A stretch of 32,063 bases of DNA, from NCBI GenBank assembly GCA_964462125.1, contig CAYWXT010000030.1:1-32063 (forward strand). Reading direction: 5' to 3'. Origin of the DNA: JAWLFY01 sp964462125. GTDB taxonomy: Bacteria; Planctomycetota; Planctomycetia; Pirellulales; Pirellulaceae. The notes under the pieces were generated by a model. It was given only the letters and a program-made list of their open reading frames with translations, searched no databases and was not told the DNA's origin. Made by a program: the position numbers and the translations under genes. Shown in pieces: positions 16,840 through 25,688 of the stretch; positions within the stretch are counted from its first letter, which is position 1; each line of letters starts with the position of its first letter.

Positions 16840-17781
16840 CTAGGCGACTTGCGAAAGCTGGAACTTGGCAAGTTGGTCACGGCCAGCGAGGTAGCCGCGG
16901 CGGACGACTTCTTCCGGCCGACTGAAATCGAACCAAGCGACAGAGTCGACCTCCGGGCGGATGACCAGATCGGCCTCGGGCAAGGCTCGCCGGCGGAGCA
17001 TCCGTTCGCCGATCTCATCGATCCGCATCATCACGTCGATCGCCTTCGGACAACTGGTGATGCGCGAGTGCCCCTGGCCGACGTCGACTGCGATCGAGAC
17101 TTCATGCGGGTACGCCCGGGCGATGTCGATCGGGACCGAATCGATCACGCCGATGTCACAGAGCAACATGCCCTGGTGGGCGACTGGAGGAAAGATTCCC
17201 GGGATCGCCATCGACGCCAGTACGGCTTGCCGTAGCGATCCCGATTCCAACACCACCTTGTTTCCGCTCAGCAGATCCGCCGCGACGATGCTCAAGGGGA
17301 CCGGCGTTTCAGCGATGTCGATGTCAGGGAGCAGACATTCGATCGCGTCGTGCAACACACAATCGCTAAGCAACGCCGGGCCGGTGATCGCCCGTCCGAG
17401 CTTACGGTGAGCTTGGACAAACTCTCGCAGCCGCCCGTACCAGGAAAAGAACCCGCCGGTGCTCTCCGAGGCAGTCGCCGGTTGGGCTCCCATCAAAATC
17501 CGCTGTTGCTCCTGGAACTCTGCCGAGTGGATGAACTCGGCCGCAACGGACTGTGCCCGCCGAGGGTTGAGATCGACCGCGGACAGACTGCCGGCGAGTG
17601 CCCCCAGGCTGACCCCGACGATGCGTTCCAGTGCAAGCGACGACTCGTGGACCGCTTGGATCACGCCCAGGTGAGCCAGTCCGCGGGCGCCACCGCCACC
17701 GAGCGCAACGACGGCACGATCCGGTTGCCGCGGCGATTCCGGTTGCGGCTCCCGAAAACTAAGCAGATTCAACAGTTTCAT
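16840..17781 (-). CDS. Patatin-like phospholipase (RssA-type)
   Basis: Serine acyl hydrolase, 313 residues. The oxyanion-hole motif is ALGGGGARGLAHLGV (about 26-40) and the nucleophile elbow is GVSLG (56-60, Ser58). The catalytic aspartate is in CDIGVIDSVPIDIAR; the family normally has Asp-Gly-Gly/Ala, so the Ile after Asp is a deviation, although the Asp itself is kept. Cytoplasmic, with no signal peptide. It is the last gene of the fatty-acid operon: its start overlaps the end of the acyl-CoA dehydrogenase gene by 23 bases. A lipase at the end of a beta-oxidation operon suggests it releases fatty acids from lipids for the other four enzymes. Confidence 0.9.
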   Translation of the reverse strand: MKLLNLLSFREPQPESPRQPDRAVVALGGGGARGLAHLGVIQAVHESSLALERIVGVSLGALAGSLSAVDLNPRRAQSVAAEFIHSAEFQEQQRILMGAQPATASESTGGFFSWYGRLREFVQAHRKLGRAITGPALLSDCVLHDAIECLLPDIDIAETPVPLSIVAADLLSGNKVVLESGSLRQAVLASMAIPGIFPPVAHQGMLLCDIGVIDSVPIDIARAYPHEVSIAVDVGQGHSRITSCPKAIDVMMRIDEIGERMLRRRALPEADLVIRPEVDSVAWFDFSRPEEVVRRGYLAGRDQLAKFQLSQVA

Positions 17782-19744
17782 CTCCGGTCCTCGCGGCTGC
17801 GTCGGGGGTGTCGTAAGGCATCAGGATTTCGCCAGCCATGATCCCGTGCAGTTCATCCCATCCCTGCTCGGCGATCTGGCTTCCCAAGCGGGTCACTTGC
17901 CGGAAATCACCGTCGGTGAACTTCTCACTGGTGATCCCTACCCGCAATTCGCGACAGATCGCATCGGCGGCCTGTCTGACAATCGAGTCGTTCGACTTGG
18001 CGGCATGCAGACTGGTCACCAACATCACAACCGCGTCCTGAACCTCGCTGCTGATCTGGGACATGCGGCATTGCCGATCGGCTAGCCGTAGTTGGTGCCG
18101 CCGCATGACGCTGCTGATCCGCGGTGCAGCGGCCGCCAGCTGTTTCTGCGCGAACTTCGCATGCCGCGCCAGTTCCCGGTCCATCGGCGGCAGCGCCGTC
18201 CAACGGCCCGCGAACAGGCGAGTGTCGACCGACCAACGGGCGTAGTCGATCAGCGGCCGGCGCAGCGCCCACAGATGACGCGGGTTGATCGGATTCGGCT
18301 GGCGCAGGTTGAGCTGATTCAATACGCGACCGATCGGTTCGAAATACCGTTTCCCATGATCCTTCACCAGTGATTTGAAGAAGGCCATGCCAAGCATCTC
18401 GCCTTCCCCTTCGTAGATGCAGGGCGCGAGGAACTCGTGCACATTGTCACCGAAGGGATGACCGTGCAGGAATGAGCGTCCGCCGTGCGTCTTCATGACC
18501 AGCTCGATCGCGGCCATCTTCTGGGACTCGCTGCCAAAAATCTTGGCGACAATGCATTCCATCTCACCGCGAAAACCTTGGTCCAGCAGTCCTGCACACC
18601 ACTGGGTCAGCGCATCGCAGGCGACGATGTGTCCGGCCAACCGGCCGACGCGGCGACGGACCAGTTCGCGCTGGTCGATGGACTGGCCGTAGGTGTGACG
18701 GTAACGAGCCCAGGGAAGCAAGTCGGCCAGCATCCAGCGCATCGTCCCGGCAGCGTTGGCGCACAACGCCACCCGGCCGCGGTTCAATCCGTGATAGGCG
18801 ATCGTCAAACCGTCGCCGTCGGCCGGACGCAGAAGGTTCTCCGCCGGGACGCGAAAATCGCGAAAGATCAGCCCTTGGTTATAGGTTCGCCGAAGCGCGT
18901 AGAGCCCATAGCGTTTCAAGCGAAAGTGTTCGGTTTCCTGTTCGGGAAGATCGACAATCAGCACCGCAGGGACGTCGTCGATCTTGCACACCAACCCGAT
19001 CGTGCGGCCGGGAACCGCGTTGGTGATGAACAACTTCTCCCCATTGACGACGTACTCGTCACCGTCACGTACCGCCGTGGTCCGCAGCGCCGTCAGGTCA
19101 CTGCCGGCCCCGGGCTCGGTGAGTGCGAAGGCGGAGAGCCGCTCGCCGCTGGCCAGTTTCGGCAAAAACCGAGCCCGCTGCTGCGGCGTGCCGAACGAGC
19201 GGATCGGATCGACCGCGCCGATGCAACCGTGGACCGACGCCAACCCAGCGACGGTCGGTTCCAGGGCCGACATCATGCTGATCATATGGCAAAACTGCTG
19301 CATCGACGCGCCGCTGCCACCATGTTCCGAATCGACCAGCATCCCCCAATAACCGGCACTGGCGAGATCATCGAGGACGTTGCGGCTGATCTTTCCCTGC
19401 TCGTTGAGCAACGTATCATCGGCCAAGTGTTTGCGCACCACCGAGAGCGAGCGGTTGATCACGCTGGCGACTTCCTCGGACGCCGGAACCGCCGGGTTGA
19501 TGAACAGTTCTGTGGGGACGCTCCGGCCCCAAACCGCGCGGTGAATGGGGCTGCTGGTCGTGCGATACTCGCTGGCGAACAGAGCCTCTACCTGATCGTC
19601 GGCGGAGTCGACCACGCCGGTGCGGGTCGCCTCGTCCTCCGATTTTCCTCCCAGACGAAGTGCGACTTCGGCAAACGATCGATTGTTCCCCGCCTTCGCT
19701 TGATCCATTTCAGTGGTCCGATCTGTTTGTTGGTCCTGACTCAT
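17759..19744 (-). CDS. Acyl-CoA dehydrogenase (FadE-type, long form)
   Basis: FAD enzyme that makes the trans-2-enoyl-CoA in beta-oxidation. 661 residues, with an N-terminal extension of about 80 residues and a C-terminal extension of about 200 residues beyond the normal 380-residue core, like the long-chain/VLCAD-ACAD9 group. Core motifs: ALTEPGAGSDLTAL (207-220), NGEKLFITNA (234-243), RVALCANAAGTMRWML, and IYEGEGEMLG (443-452), where Glu in YEG occupies the usual catalytic-base region. The C-terminal part is helical and may mediate membrane association or dimer contacts, by analogy with VLCAD. It starts 2 bases after the stop of the fadJ-like gene. Confidence 0.93.
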   Translation of the reverse strand: MSQDQQTDRTTEMDQAKAGNNRSFAEVALRLGGKSEDEATRTGVVDSADDQVEALFASEYRTTSSPIHRAVWGRSVPTELFINPAVPASEEVASVINRSLSVVRKHLADDTLLNEQGKISRNVLDDLASAGYWGMLVDSEHGGSGASMQQFCHMISMMSALEPTVAGLASVHGCIGAVDPIRSFGTPQQRARFLPKLASGERLSAFALTEPGAGSDLTALRTTAVRDGDEYVVNGEKLFITNAVPGRTIGLVCKIDDVPAVLIVDLPEQETEHFRLKRYGLYALRRTYNQGLIFRDFRVPAENLLRPADGDGLTIAYHGLNRGRVALCANAAGTMRWMLADLLPWARYRHTYGQSIDQRELVRRRVGRLAGHIVACDALTQWCAGLLDQGFRGEMECIVAKIFGSESQKMAAIELVMKTHGGRSFLHGHPFGDNVHEFLAPCIYEGEGEMLGMAFFKSLVKDHGKRYFEPIGRVLNQLNLRQPNPINPRHLWALRRPLIDYARWSVDTRLFAGRWTALPPMDRELARHAKFAQKQLAAAAPRISSVMRRHQLRLADRQCRMSQISSEVQDAVVMLVTSLHAAKSNDSIVRQAADAICRELRVGITSEKFTDGDFRQVTRLGSQIAEQGWDELHGIMAGEILMPYDTPDAAARTGDETVESA

Positions 19745-19746
19745 CG

Positions 19747-21999
19747 CTAATTGCCTCCCAAAGGGGTGTCCGGGTGCGCGTCACGAGCGGAATCACCTAC
19801 GGCGGCATCGCCTGCGCGGGCCGAACCTGCTCGTGGTTGATCGCTGAAGAAGCAACCTTCCTCGTCGGCGATCTCCTCGAGCATGGCCGGCGGTTCGAAC
19901 CGCGATCCGTAGAACACGGCCAATCGCCGCAGGTTTTCCCGCACCGTTGCCGGTCCGATGTGATCGATCAGGTGGAGTGGCCCGCCGGTATGGGGAGCGA
20001 AGCCGGTTCCTAGGACCATCCCCAGATCGATCGCCCAGGGATGCTCCACCACGCCCTGTTCCAAACAGCGAACCGCTTCGACAAGCATCGGGTAGACCGC
20101 ACGTCGCTGGACGACCGTCATCCCATCGTCGACGAACCGATCCGCCGACGTCGGCCGGTACTGGCGCGGGAACCCGGGCGGCAACGCGGCGGGTTGTTGC
20201 CGTTTCCCTCGCCGGTAACGGTAAAACCCGATGCCCGACTTTTTCCCCAACCGATCGTGTTCGGCCATCACCGCCAGCGGGTCGATCACCGGCCCGGAAT
20301 CGGTGAGGACCGACTGCAGCGATCGGGCGACGTGCAGGGCGACATCCAAACCGACCTGGTCGAACAGCTCCAGCGGCCCCATCGGCATCCCGAACCGGCG
20401 AACTTGCCGATCAATCGTCCCCGGCTCCACTCCTTCCCGAAGCATCATCACCGCTTCGCCCAGGTACGGAAACAGAATCCGGTTGACGAGGAAACCCGGA
20501 GAATCGGACGTCACGATTGGCGTCTTGCCGAGCGCCCGCACGAAGCCGACCAGCTTCGCCACAGTCTCTTCGTCGGTATTTTCACCACGGACCACCTCGA
20601 CCAACTCCATCCGATGGACCGGGTTGAAGAAGTGCAGTCCGGCGAATTTCTCGGGTCGATCGGTGACCGCGGCCATGGAATCGACTGAAAGCGAAGACGT
20701 GTTGGTCGCCAGAATCGCGGAGGCCTGGACCGATTGATCGAGTCGGCGGAAAACGTCGTGCTTGACCGATTCCCGCTCCACGACCGCTTCAATGACCAGA
20801 TCGCAAGTCACCAAATCGCCAGGATCGGTGCTCACGGTGACCGATTGGAGCGCCGTTTCGAGCTGCTCGGGAGCCCACCGTTTCCGTTCGGCAAGCCGCT
20901 TGAACAAACCTTCGATGCGAGCTTGTCCCGCCTCCGCCGCGGCGTCATCGACCTCGGTCAATCGGGTTTGGAAACCGCGGTGGGCCGCGAGTTGACCGAT
21001 CCCGGCTCCCATCGCGCCGGCCCCCACAACGCCCACAGTACGAATCGGATGTTCGTGAGCCACACGGGCAGACTCGCCCACCCAGGTACCGAGACTGCGC
21101 GCCGCTTCCCGAGCGAGGAACAGATCGATCAGGTTCGAACTGGTGGCCGTGTTCAGCAACCGCACGAACTCCTGACGCTCGCATGCGAAACCATCTGTGT
21201 TGCGGTCGAAGCCGGCGCGGACCGCACGGATGGCGGCTGCCAAGGCAGGATAATGACGACTTTGGGATGCGATCCGGCGAGCGACAAACCAAAACAGAAG
21301 TTGCCTCCCCGGGGCGGTGATGTCCATCCAACGGCGACCGACCCGTCGATCCATGGGGCGTCGTGTCAGCCGCTTGGCCAAACAGTCATCAACCAACGCC
21401 TCAACGTTTGATTCCCACCCAAGGGGCGAGACGGCCTCGTCGATCAGGCCGATCCGCAAAGCTTGCTGGGCATCGAGCGAGCGGCCTTGCAAAATCATCT
21501 CCAAGGCCTCGCGGCAACCGATCAACCGCGGCAGCCGCTGCGTTCCTCCCCAACCTGGGATCAGCCCGAGCTTGATTTCCGGCAGTCCGATTTGTGTCGA
21601 GCTGTTGTCGCGGGCGATGCGGTAATCGCAGGCCAGCGAGAACTCCAGACCACCTCCCAGACAGGGGCCATGGAGGACGGCAAGGGTCGGCATCGGCAGC
21701 TGTTCGACGCGGTCAAACAGACGTTGGCCCCGTTTGAGAGTTGCCTCGGCCTGCTCGGCCGAGTCAATCGCGCGGATCGCCTTCACATCGGCGCCGGCCA
21801 AGAAGCCGCTTTCCTTGCCGCTGCGAAACACCGTCAGGGGAGCGTCGTCGCGCAATGCGAGCCAGCTGACGATCTGTTCCAGCTCCGTGATTACCGAGGC
21901 ATCCAAGACATTCATCGGTCGGCCCCTGACGTCGAGCTTCACCGTGGTCACGCCGCGGTCGTCGGTCTCCATCGAAAAGTGTTCATACTTCGTAGTCAT
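19747..21999 (-). CDS. Multifunctional 3-hydroxyacyl-CoA dehydrogenase / enoyl-CoA hydratase (FadB/FadJ type)
   Basis: Catalyses hydration and NAD-dependent oxidation in beta-oxidation. About 750 residues. The N-terminal crotonase domain has SGFLAGADVKAI, GPCLGGGLEFSLACDYRI and GLPEIKLGLIPGWGGTQRLPR with both expected glutamates. The central Rossmann domain has VGVVGAGAMGAGIGQLAAHRG, and the HAD domain has GLHFFNPVHRMELVEVVRG (catalytic His) and DSPGFLVNRILFPYLGEA. A C-terminal domain ends near PHTGGPLHLIDHIG. ATG 21999 is preferred because GAGGA lies 3 bases upstream; a GTG at 22008 would overlap the thiolase stop (GTGA). The alpha subunit partners with the thiolase just upstream. Confidence 0.93.
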   Translation of the reverse strand: MTTKYEHFSMETDDRGVTTVKLDVRGRPMNVLDASVITELEQIVSWLALRDDAPLTVFRSGKESGFLAGADVKAIRAIDSAEQAEATLKRGQRLFDRVEQLPMPTLAVLHGPCLGGGLEFSLACDYRIARDNSSTQIGLPEIKLGLIPGWGGTQRLPRLIGCREALEMILQGRSLDAQQALRIGLIDEAVSPLGWESNVEALVDDCLAKRLTRRPMDRRVGRRWMDITAPGRQLLFWFVARRIASQSRHYPALAAAIRAVRAGFDRNTDGFACERQEFVRLLNTATSSNLIDLFLAREAARSLGTWVGESARVAHEHPIRTVGVVGAGAMGAGIGQLAAHRGFQTRLTEVDDAAAEAGQARIEGLFKRLAERKRWAPEQLETALQSVTVSTDPGDLVTCDLVIEAVVERESVKHDVFRRLDQSVQASAILATNTSSLSVDSMAAVTDRPEKFAGLHFFNPVHRMELVEVVRGENTDEETVAKLVGFVRALGKTPIVTSDSPGFLVNRILFPYLGEAVMMLREGVEPGTIDRQVRRFGMPMGPLELFDQVGLDVALHVARSLQSVLTDSGPVIDPLAVMAEHDRLGKKSGIGFYRYRRGKRQQPAALPPGFPRQYRPTSADRFVDDGMTVVQRRAVYPMLVEAVRCLEQGVVEHPWAIDLGMVLGTGFAPHTGGPLHLIDHIGPATVRENLRRLAVFYGSRFEPPAMLEEIADEEGCFFSDQPRAGSARAGDAAVGDSARDAHPDTPLGGN

Positions 22000-22004
22000 C
22001 GTCC

Positions 22005-23363
22005 TCACTCCAGTTCGGTTTCAATCATCAAGGCCATTCCTTGTCCGCCGCCGATACACAACGTCGCCAGCCCGCGCCGCTGACCCGACTGGCGGAGGGC
22101 GCGCAGCAGCGTCAACACCAGCCGCGTCCCGGTGGCGCCCACCGGGTGGCCGAGCGCGATCGCGCCGCCGTGAAGATTCGTTCGCTCCCCGACAAGCGGT
22201 CCCAGCGGCTGTTCTCGTCCCAACTCGCCTCTGGCAAAGGAGGTCGACTCCGCCGCCCGCCCGCAAGCGATCACTTGGGCGGCAAAGGCTTCGTTCAGCT
22301 CAATCATGTCAAAGTTATCCAAGCTCAGTCCGGTCTGCTTCAGCAACTTGGCGGTCGCATAGACCGGCCCGAGCCCCATCCGTCTTGGGTCGCAGCCGGC
22401 GACGGCGTAATGCGTCACGTAGCCAAGCGGTTGCTGGTCGAACTGGCCGACGGCGTCTGCCGCGACCAGAACCGCTGCCGCGGCGCCGTCGGTGACCTGG
22501 CAGCTATTGCCTGCCGTGACGCTGCCGTCGCGCCGGAAAATTGGGCGTAACTTTGCCAGCTGTTCCATCGATTGCCCCTCGCGGATACCGTTGTCCTTGT
22601 CGACCGTATCGCGGTCGTTCGATTCGTTTCCGCTCAGGCGGTCAGCTCGCTCTTCAACCGACACAATCTCACCCGACAGAAAGCAACTCTGCTGAGCCTC
22701 GGCGGCCCGGCGATGACTTTCAACGGCGTACCGGTCTTGGTCGCTGCGTGAAATCGAAAACTCCTCCGCCAACACTTCGGCGGTCTGGCCCATATTCAAT
22801 CCGGAGACCGGATCGGTCAGTCCGAGTTCGATTCCGACCAGCGGACGGAAATGCCGGGGCCGAAACGCTGCGAGCACCCGCAGACGCTGGCCGATCGTTT
22901 TCGCCTTCGCCAACCGGGACCAGAGACGGGCGGCCTCGGGGCGAAACAGGAGCGGCACGTTGGACATCGACTCCGTCCCTCCCGCAACCACGATCCGCGC
23001 ACGCCCCTCGGAAATCGCTTGCCAGCCGCCGATCAGCGATTCCATGCCGGAACCACAGTTGCGGTTGACGGTGTGTGCCGGCCGGTCTTGCGGAACACCC
23101 GCTTTCAACGAGATCACCCGGGCGACGTTCGCCGCGTCAGGTGGCCCGGCAACATTGCCGAAGACCACTTCGTCGACGTCGGTGGGTACCAACCCGCTCC
23201 GTTTCAACGAACCGTTCAAAACCGTCGTTCCAAGTTCGACCGCCGAATGATCCCGCAAGTCAGTGAACGCCTTGCAAAACGGCGTCCTGACCGCGGACAG
23301 CACCGCCAGGGGTGCCGGAGCGGTCGGTTCCGCTCGAGCTGTCGTTCGAAAGTCAGTGCTCAT
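22005..23363 (-). CDS. Acetyl-CoA acyltransferase (3-ketoacyl-CoA thiolase, FadI/FadA type)
   Basis: Final thiolytic step of beta-oxidation. 452 residues, somewhat long, as in the FadI/trifunctional beta-subunit group. Nucleophile Cys103 in NRNCGSGM, His406 in GHPVGATG and Cys436 in CIGGGQG complete the active site; LNEAFAAQ is also present. It overlaps the acyl-CoA synthetase stop by 4 bases (23360-23363) and ends 5 bases before the ATG of the multifunctional enzyme. Thiolase and multifunctional enzyme probably form a complex. Confidence 0.95.
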   Translation of the reverse strand: MSTDFRTTARAEPTAPAPLAVLSAVRTPFCKAFTDLRDHSAVELGTTVLNGSLKRSGLVPTDVDEVVFGNVAGPPDAANVARVISLKAGVPQDRPAHTVNRNCGSGMESLIGGWQAISEGRARIVVAGGTESMSNVPLLFRPEAARLWSRLAKAKTIGQRLRVLAAFRPRHFRPLVGIELGLTDPVSGLNMGQTAEVLAEEFSISRSDQDRYAVESHRRAAEAQQSCFLSGEIVSVEERADRLSGNESNDRDTVDKDNGIREGQSMEQLAKLRPIFRRDGSVTAGNSCQVTDGAAAAVLVAADAVGQFDQQPLGYVTHYAVAGCDPRRMGLGPVYATAKLLKQTGLSLDNFDMIELNEAFAAQVIACGRAAESTSFARGELGREQPLGPLVGERTNLHGGAIALGHPVGATGTRLVLTLLRALRQSGQRRGLATLCIGGGQGMALMIETELE

Positions 23364-25144
23364 GATGAAGTCTCCGTCGTCACGGCGGCCACCGGTTGGT
23401 CAGCCACCGATTGGTCAGTAAGGGGTTGACCGCGTAAGTGCCGGCGAACCACCTTGCCCAAAAAGTTGCGGGGCAGGTCCCCTTCGCAACGTTCAATGAT
23501 CCGCGGTTGTTTGTGTTTTGCTAAATGTTGGCGGCAGAACGCGTGCAGTCGCTGCACGTCCCAGACCACTCCCGGCTCGAGGACGACGAACGCCTTGACC
23601 AACTCGCCACAACGCTCGTCGGGAACCCCAACCACCGCCGCGTCCTTCACCCCCTCGGCGCGGCACAGTACCTCTTCGACGTCGCTCGGATGGACGTTGA
23701 ATCCGGAGGTGATGATCAGGTCTTTGTGTCGGCCGACAATGCGGTACAACCCGTCGCTGCCAAGGCTCGCCAAGTCACCGGTGTGAAGCCACCCGTCGCG
23801 GATCACCTCAGCCGTCGCCGCGGGATCGTCCCAGTAGCCGAGCATGACCTGGGGTCCACGAACGCAAAGTTCCCCCACATCTCCAGGCGCCACGTCGCGA
23901 GTGCCAGATTCGATGTCGACGATCCGGCACTCGGTTTCAGGAAGGGGCATCCCGACGGTGCCATAACTGGTGTCGCCAAACAGCGGTCCGACGTGGGTCA
24001 CCGGGGAAGCTTCCGAAAGGCCGTACCCTTCGACGACCATCGCCCCGGTCCGTTCGGCGAACTCCGCGGCGACCGCTTCATCCAGCGGCGCACCGCCTGA
24101 GATCACCCACTTGAGCGAACGCAGGTTGGCGGGATGGGTACGGAGTCGTTCGTTGATCGCCACCAATATGGCGGGAACCGCATGCAAGACAGTGGGTCGC
24201 CGCTTTTCAATCTGACGGATCGTCTGCCGCACATTGAAGCGGTGTTGCAGGATCAACGAGGCTGCCATCGTCATCCCCCCCATCAACACCGCGGAGAGTC
24301 CGTAGCTGTGGAAGAACGGCAGCACCGCCATCATCGTTTCTTCCGCAAACGATCGCCGCGTCCATTCATATTGCTGCCACGCATTTGCGACCAGGTTCTG
24401 ATGGCTGAGCGTCACCGCCTTGGGATGCCCAGTCGTCCCGCCGGTCGGCAAGATATACGCCGGGTCTCGGGACGGTTGGATCGCCACCGGCTGCCACTCC
24501 CGACGCGTTCGCTGGAGCTCGTCCCAGAACCAAACGCTGTGTTCCCCCGTCGGCAAACTCCAACGCCCGGTACGCTGATGACGAAGCCACTGGTAACCGA
24601 CCTGCTCCAGCGCCGATAACCGTTCGCGGATCGACACCAGCATGCGGACAACATTGTACCCCTCGCCGCGATCGCCAGACGCTCGGCCGACCGCATCAGG
24701 GACGAGCTGGGAGAGCATGTCGAGACAGATCACAAGGCGGCAGCCGGTCGCCTCGATCAGTCCCTCAACCTCGCTCTCAACCATCAATGGGCTGATCCCT
24801 ACCGCGATTCCCCCGGCACGCCAAATCCCATGGACCGCAATCGGGTACTCCGGGACGTTGGGAAGCAGGAGCCCGACGCGGTCGCCAGGACGCACCCCCA
24901 TCCGCTGCAGCATCGCCGCACATCGGACCGCGTCGTGGTTGAGCTGCTCATAGCTCCAGACCTGGTCCCCGTAGCGGATCGCTTCGCGGTTGGGCACCAC
25001 CCGGGCGGCATGCCGAAGCGGGCCAAAGGCGGGCACACCAGCGTAATGCGACATTCCTGCCTCGCCCAGCAGGGAGCCCCGATCCTGCAGCTCGGCCCTC
25101 CCAGTCAATGGCAAGTTGTTGAAGTCGCTGTATAGATGACCCAT
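23360..25144 (-). CDS. AMP-dependent long-chain acyl-CoA synthetase (fatty acid-CoA ligase)
   Basis: Activates fatty acids to acyl-CoA with ATP. 594 residues from the ATG at 25144; an internal ATG at 25054 (MSHYAGVP) is an alternative start closer to where family homology begins. Motifs: P-loop YILPTGGTTGHPKAVTLSHQN (from about 230), VEGYGLSEASPVTH, the TGDLASLGSDGLYRIVGRHKD adenylate region, ITSGFNVHPSDVEEVL hinge, and the C-terminal catalytic lysine in PRNFLGKVVRR. It is the first gene of the operon; its stop overlaps the thiolase start by 4 bases. No clear Shine-Dalgarno sequence. Confidence 0.94.
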   Translation of the reverse strand: MGHLYSDFNNLPLTGRAELQDRGSLLGEAGMSHYAGVPAFGPLRHAARVVPNREAIRYGDQVWSYEQLNHDAVRCAAMLQRMGVRPGDRVGLLLPNVPEYPIAVHGIWRAGGIAVGISPLMVESEVEGLIEATGCRLVICLDMLSQLVPDAVGRASGDRGEGYNVVRMLVSIRERLSALEQVGYQWLRHQRTGRWSLPTGEHSVWFWDELQRTRREWQPVAIQPSRDPAYILPTGGTTGHPKAVTLSHQNLVANAWQQYEWTRRSFAEETMMAVLPFFHSYGLSAVLMGGMTMAASLILQHRFNVRQTIRQIEKRRPTVLHAVPAILVAINERLRTHPANLRSLKWVISGGAPLDEAVAAEFAERTGAMVVEGYGLSEASPVTHVGPLFGDTSYGTVGMPLPETECRIVDIESGTRDVAPGDVGELCVRGPQVMLGYWDDPAATAEVIRDGWLHTGDLASLGSDGLYRIVGRHKDLIITSGFNVHPSDVEEVLCRAEGVKDAAVVGVPDERCGELVKAFVVLEPGVVWDVQRLHAFCRQHLAKHKQPRIIERCEGDLPRNFLGKVVRRHLRGQPLTDQSVADQPVAAVTTETSS

Positions 25145-25688
25145 GGCGGATCTCCCCTATTCAGGGCCGGCACCCTCCCTGGCCGACTCCGGCGCCGCCG
25201 CCGAACCGGCCCGACCCCACGGATATGGATAAGACAAGCAACTCGGGGCCGGAGCGAAGGGTCACTCCAAACCCAGGCAGGCGATGGGGGCCGATCGAGT
25301 CGAGCTGATGCGGCCCAGCACCGCCATGCCCTACAGTATACGCCAAAACCAGATATTTGGTTTGATAATCCGCCGCAAGTACGGGTTAACGGAAGCAATT
25401 CCCACCTTCCGGAGGTACCCACCCTCTGTTTTAGGCTCTGTCAGAAATCACCCATCGCACCATGATTCGAAGTGCGGCCGCCCTCCTAGTAACTACCCTC
25501 CCTTGGGCGGGTGACGATTGTCGCTTCGCGAGCGTCGTTCGCGTTTTCTGGCAGTGCCTAGTACCAGGCTCAAGCCTTGCGCCGACGGCACAGCTCGGCA
25601 GCGCAAGACGGGACGCAAACAGATAGAATGTTCTCCCAAGGCCCCCCGTTCGCCGAATTTCGTTACGCCCAGCCTGAAAATCTCGCCC
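25145..25688. other. Divergent intergenic region between the fatty-acid operon and the PVC cytochrome gene
   Basis: No gene is supported. On the minus strand a TATACT hexamer (25335-25340) may be the -10 element of the fatty-acid operon, about 190 bases from its first ATG, with the palindrome at 25346-25363 over its -35 position. On the plus side, CTTGCGC (25576-25582) and GCGCAAG (25601-25607) form a stem, and GCCTAGTACCAGGC (about 25556) is a near-palindrome. The frame of the PVC gene stays open to 25518, but that stretch lacks a signal peptide and looks like repeat DNA. Confidence 0.4.
25346..25363. promoter_or_regulatory. Palindromic operator candidate upstream of the fatty-acid operon
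   Basis: AAACCA-GATATT-TGGTTT is an 18-bp palindrome with six perfect bases in each arm and an ATAT centre. It lies in an AT-rich patch 5-22 bases upstream of a minus-strand TATACT (-10 candidate), so it would cover the -35 region. A fatty-acid-responsive TetR- or GntR-type repressor is a reasonable guess; no regulator gene is in the window. Confidence 0.35.

Noticed and set aside
18485..19750. Long plus-strand open frame of 421 residues
   Set aside because: It is the antisense shadow of the acyl-CoA dehydrogenase gene, whose motifs are clear.
25436..25620. Possible insertion-sequence end or remnant
   Set aside because: The sequence looked familiar as repeat DNA, but no transposase, paired terminal inverted repeats or target duplication could be found.
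25518..25688. Upstream extension of the PVC cytochrome frame
   Set aside because: The extension is basic and low in hydrophobicity, and would bury the clear Sec signal peptide that starts at 25689.
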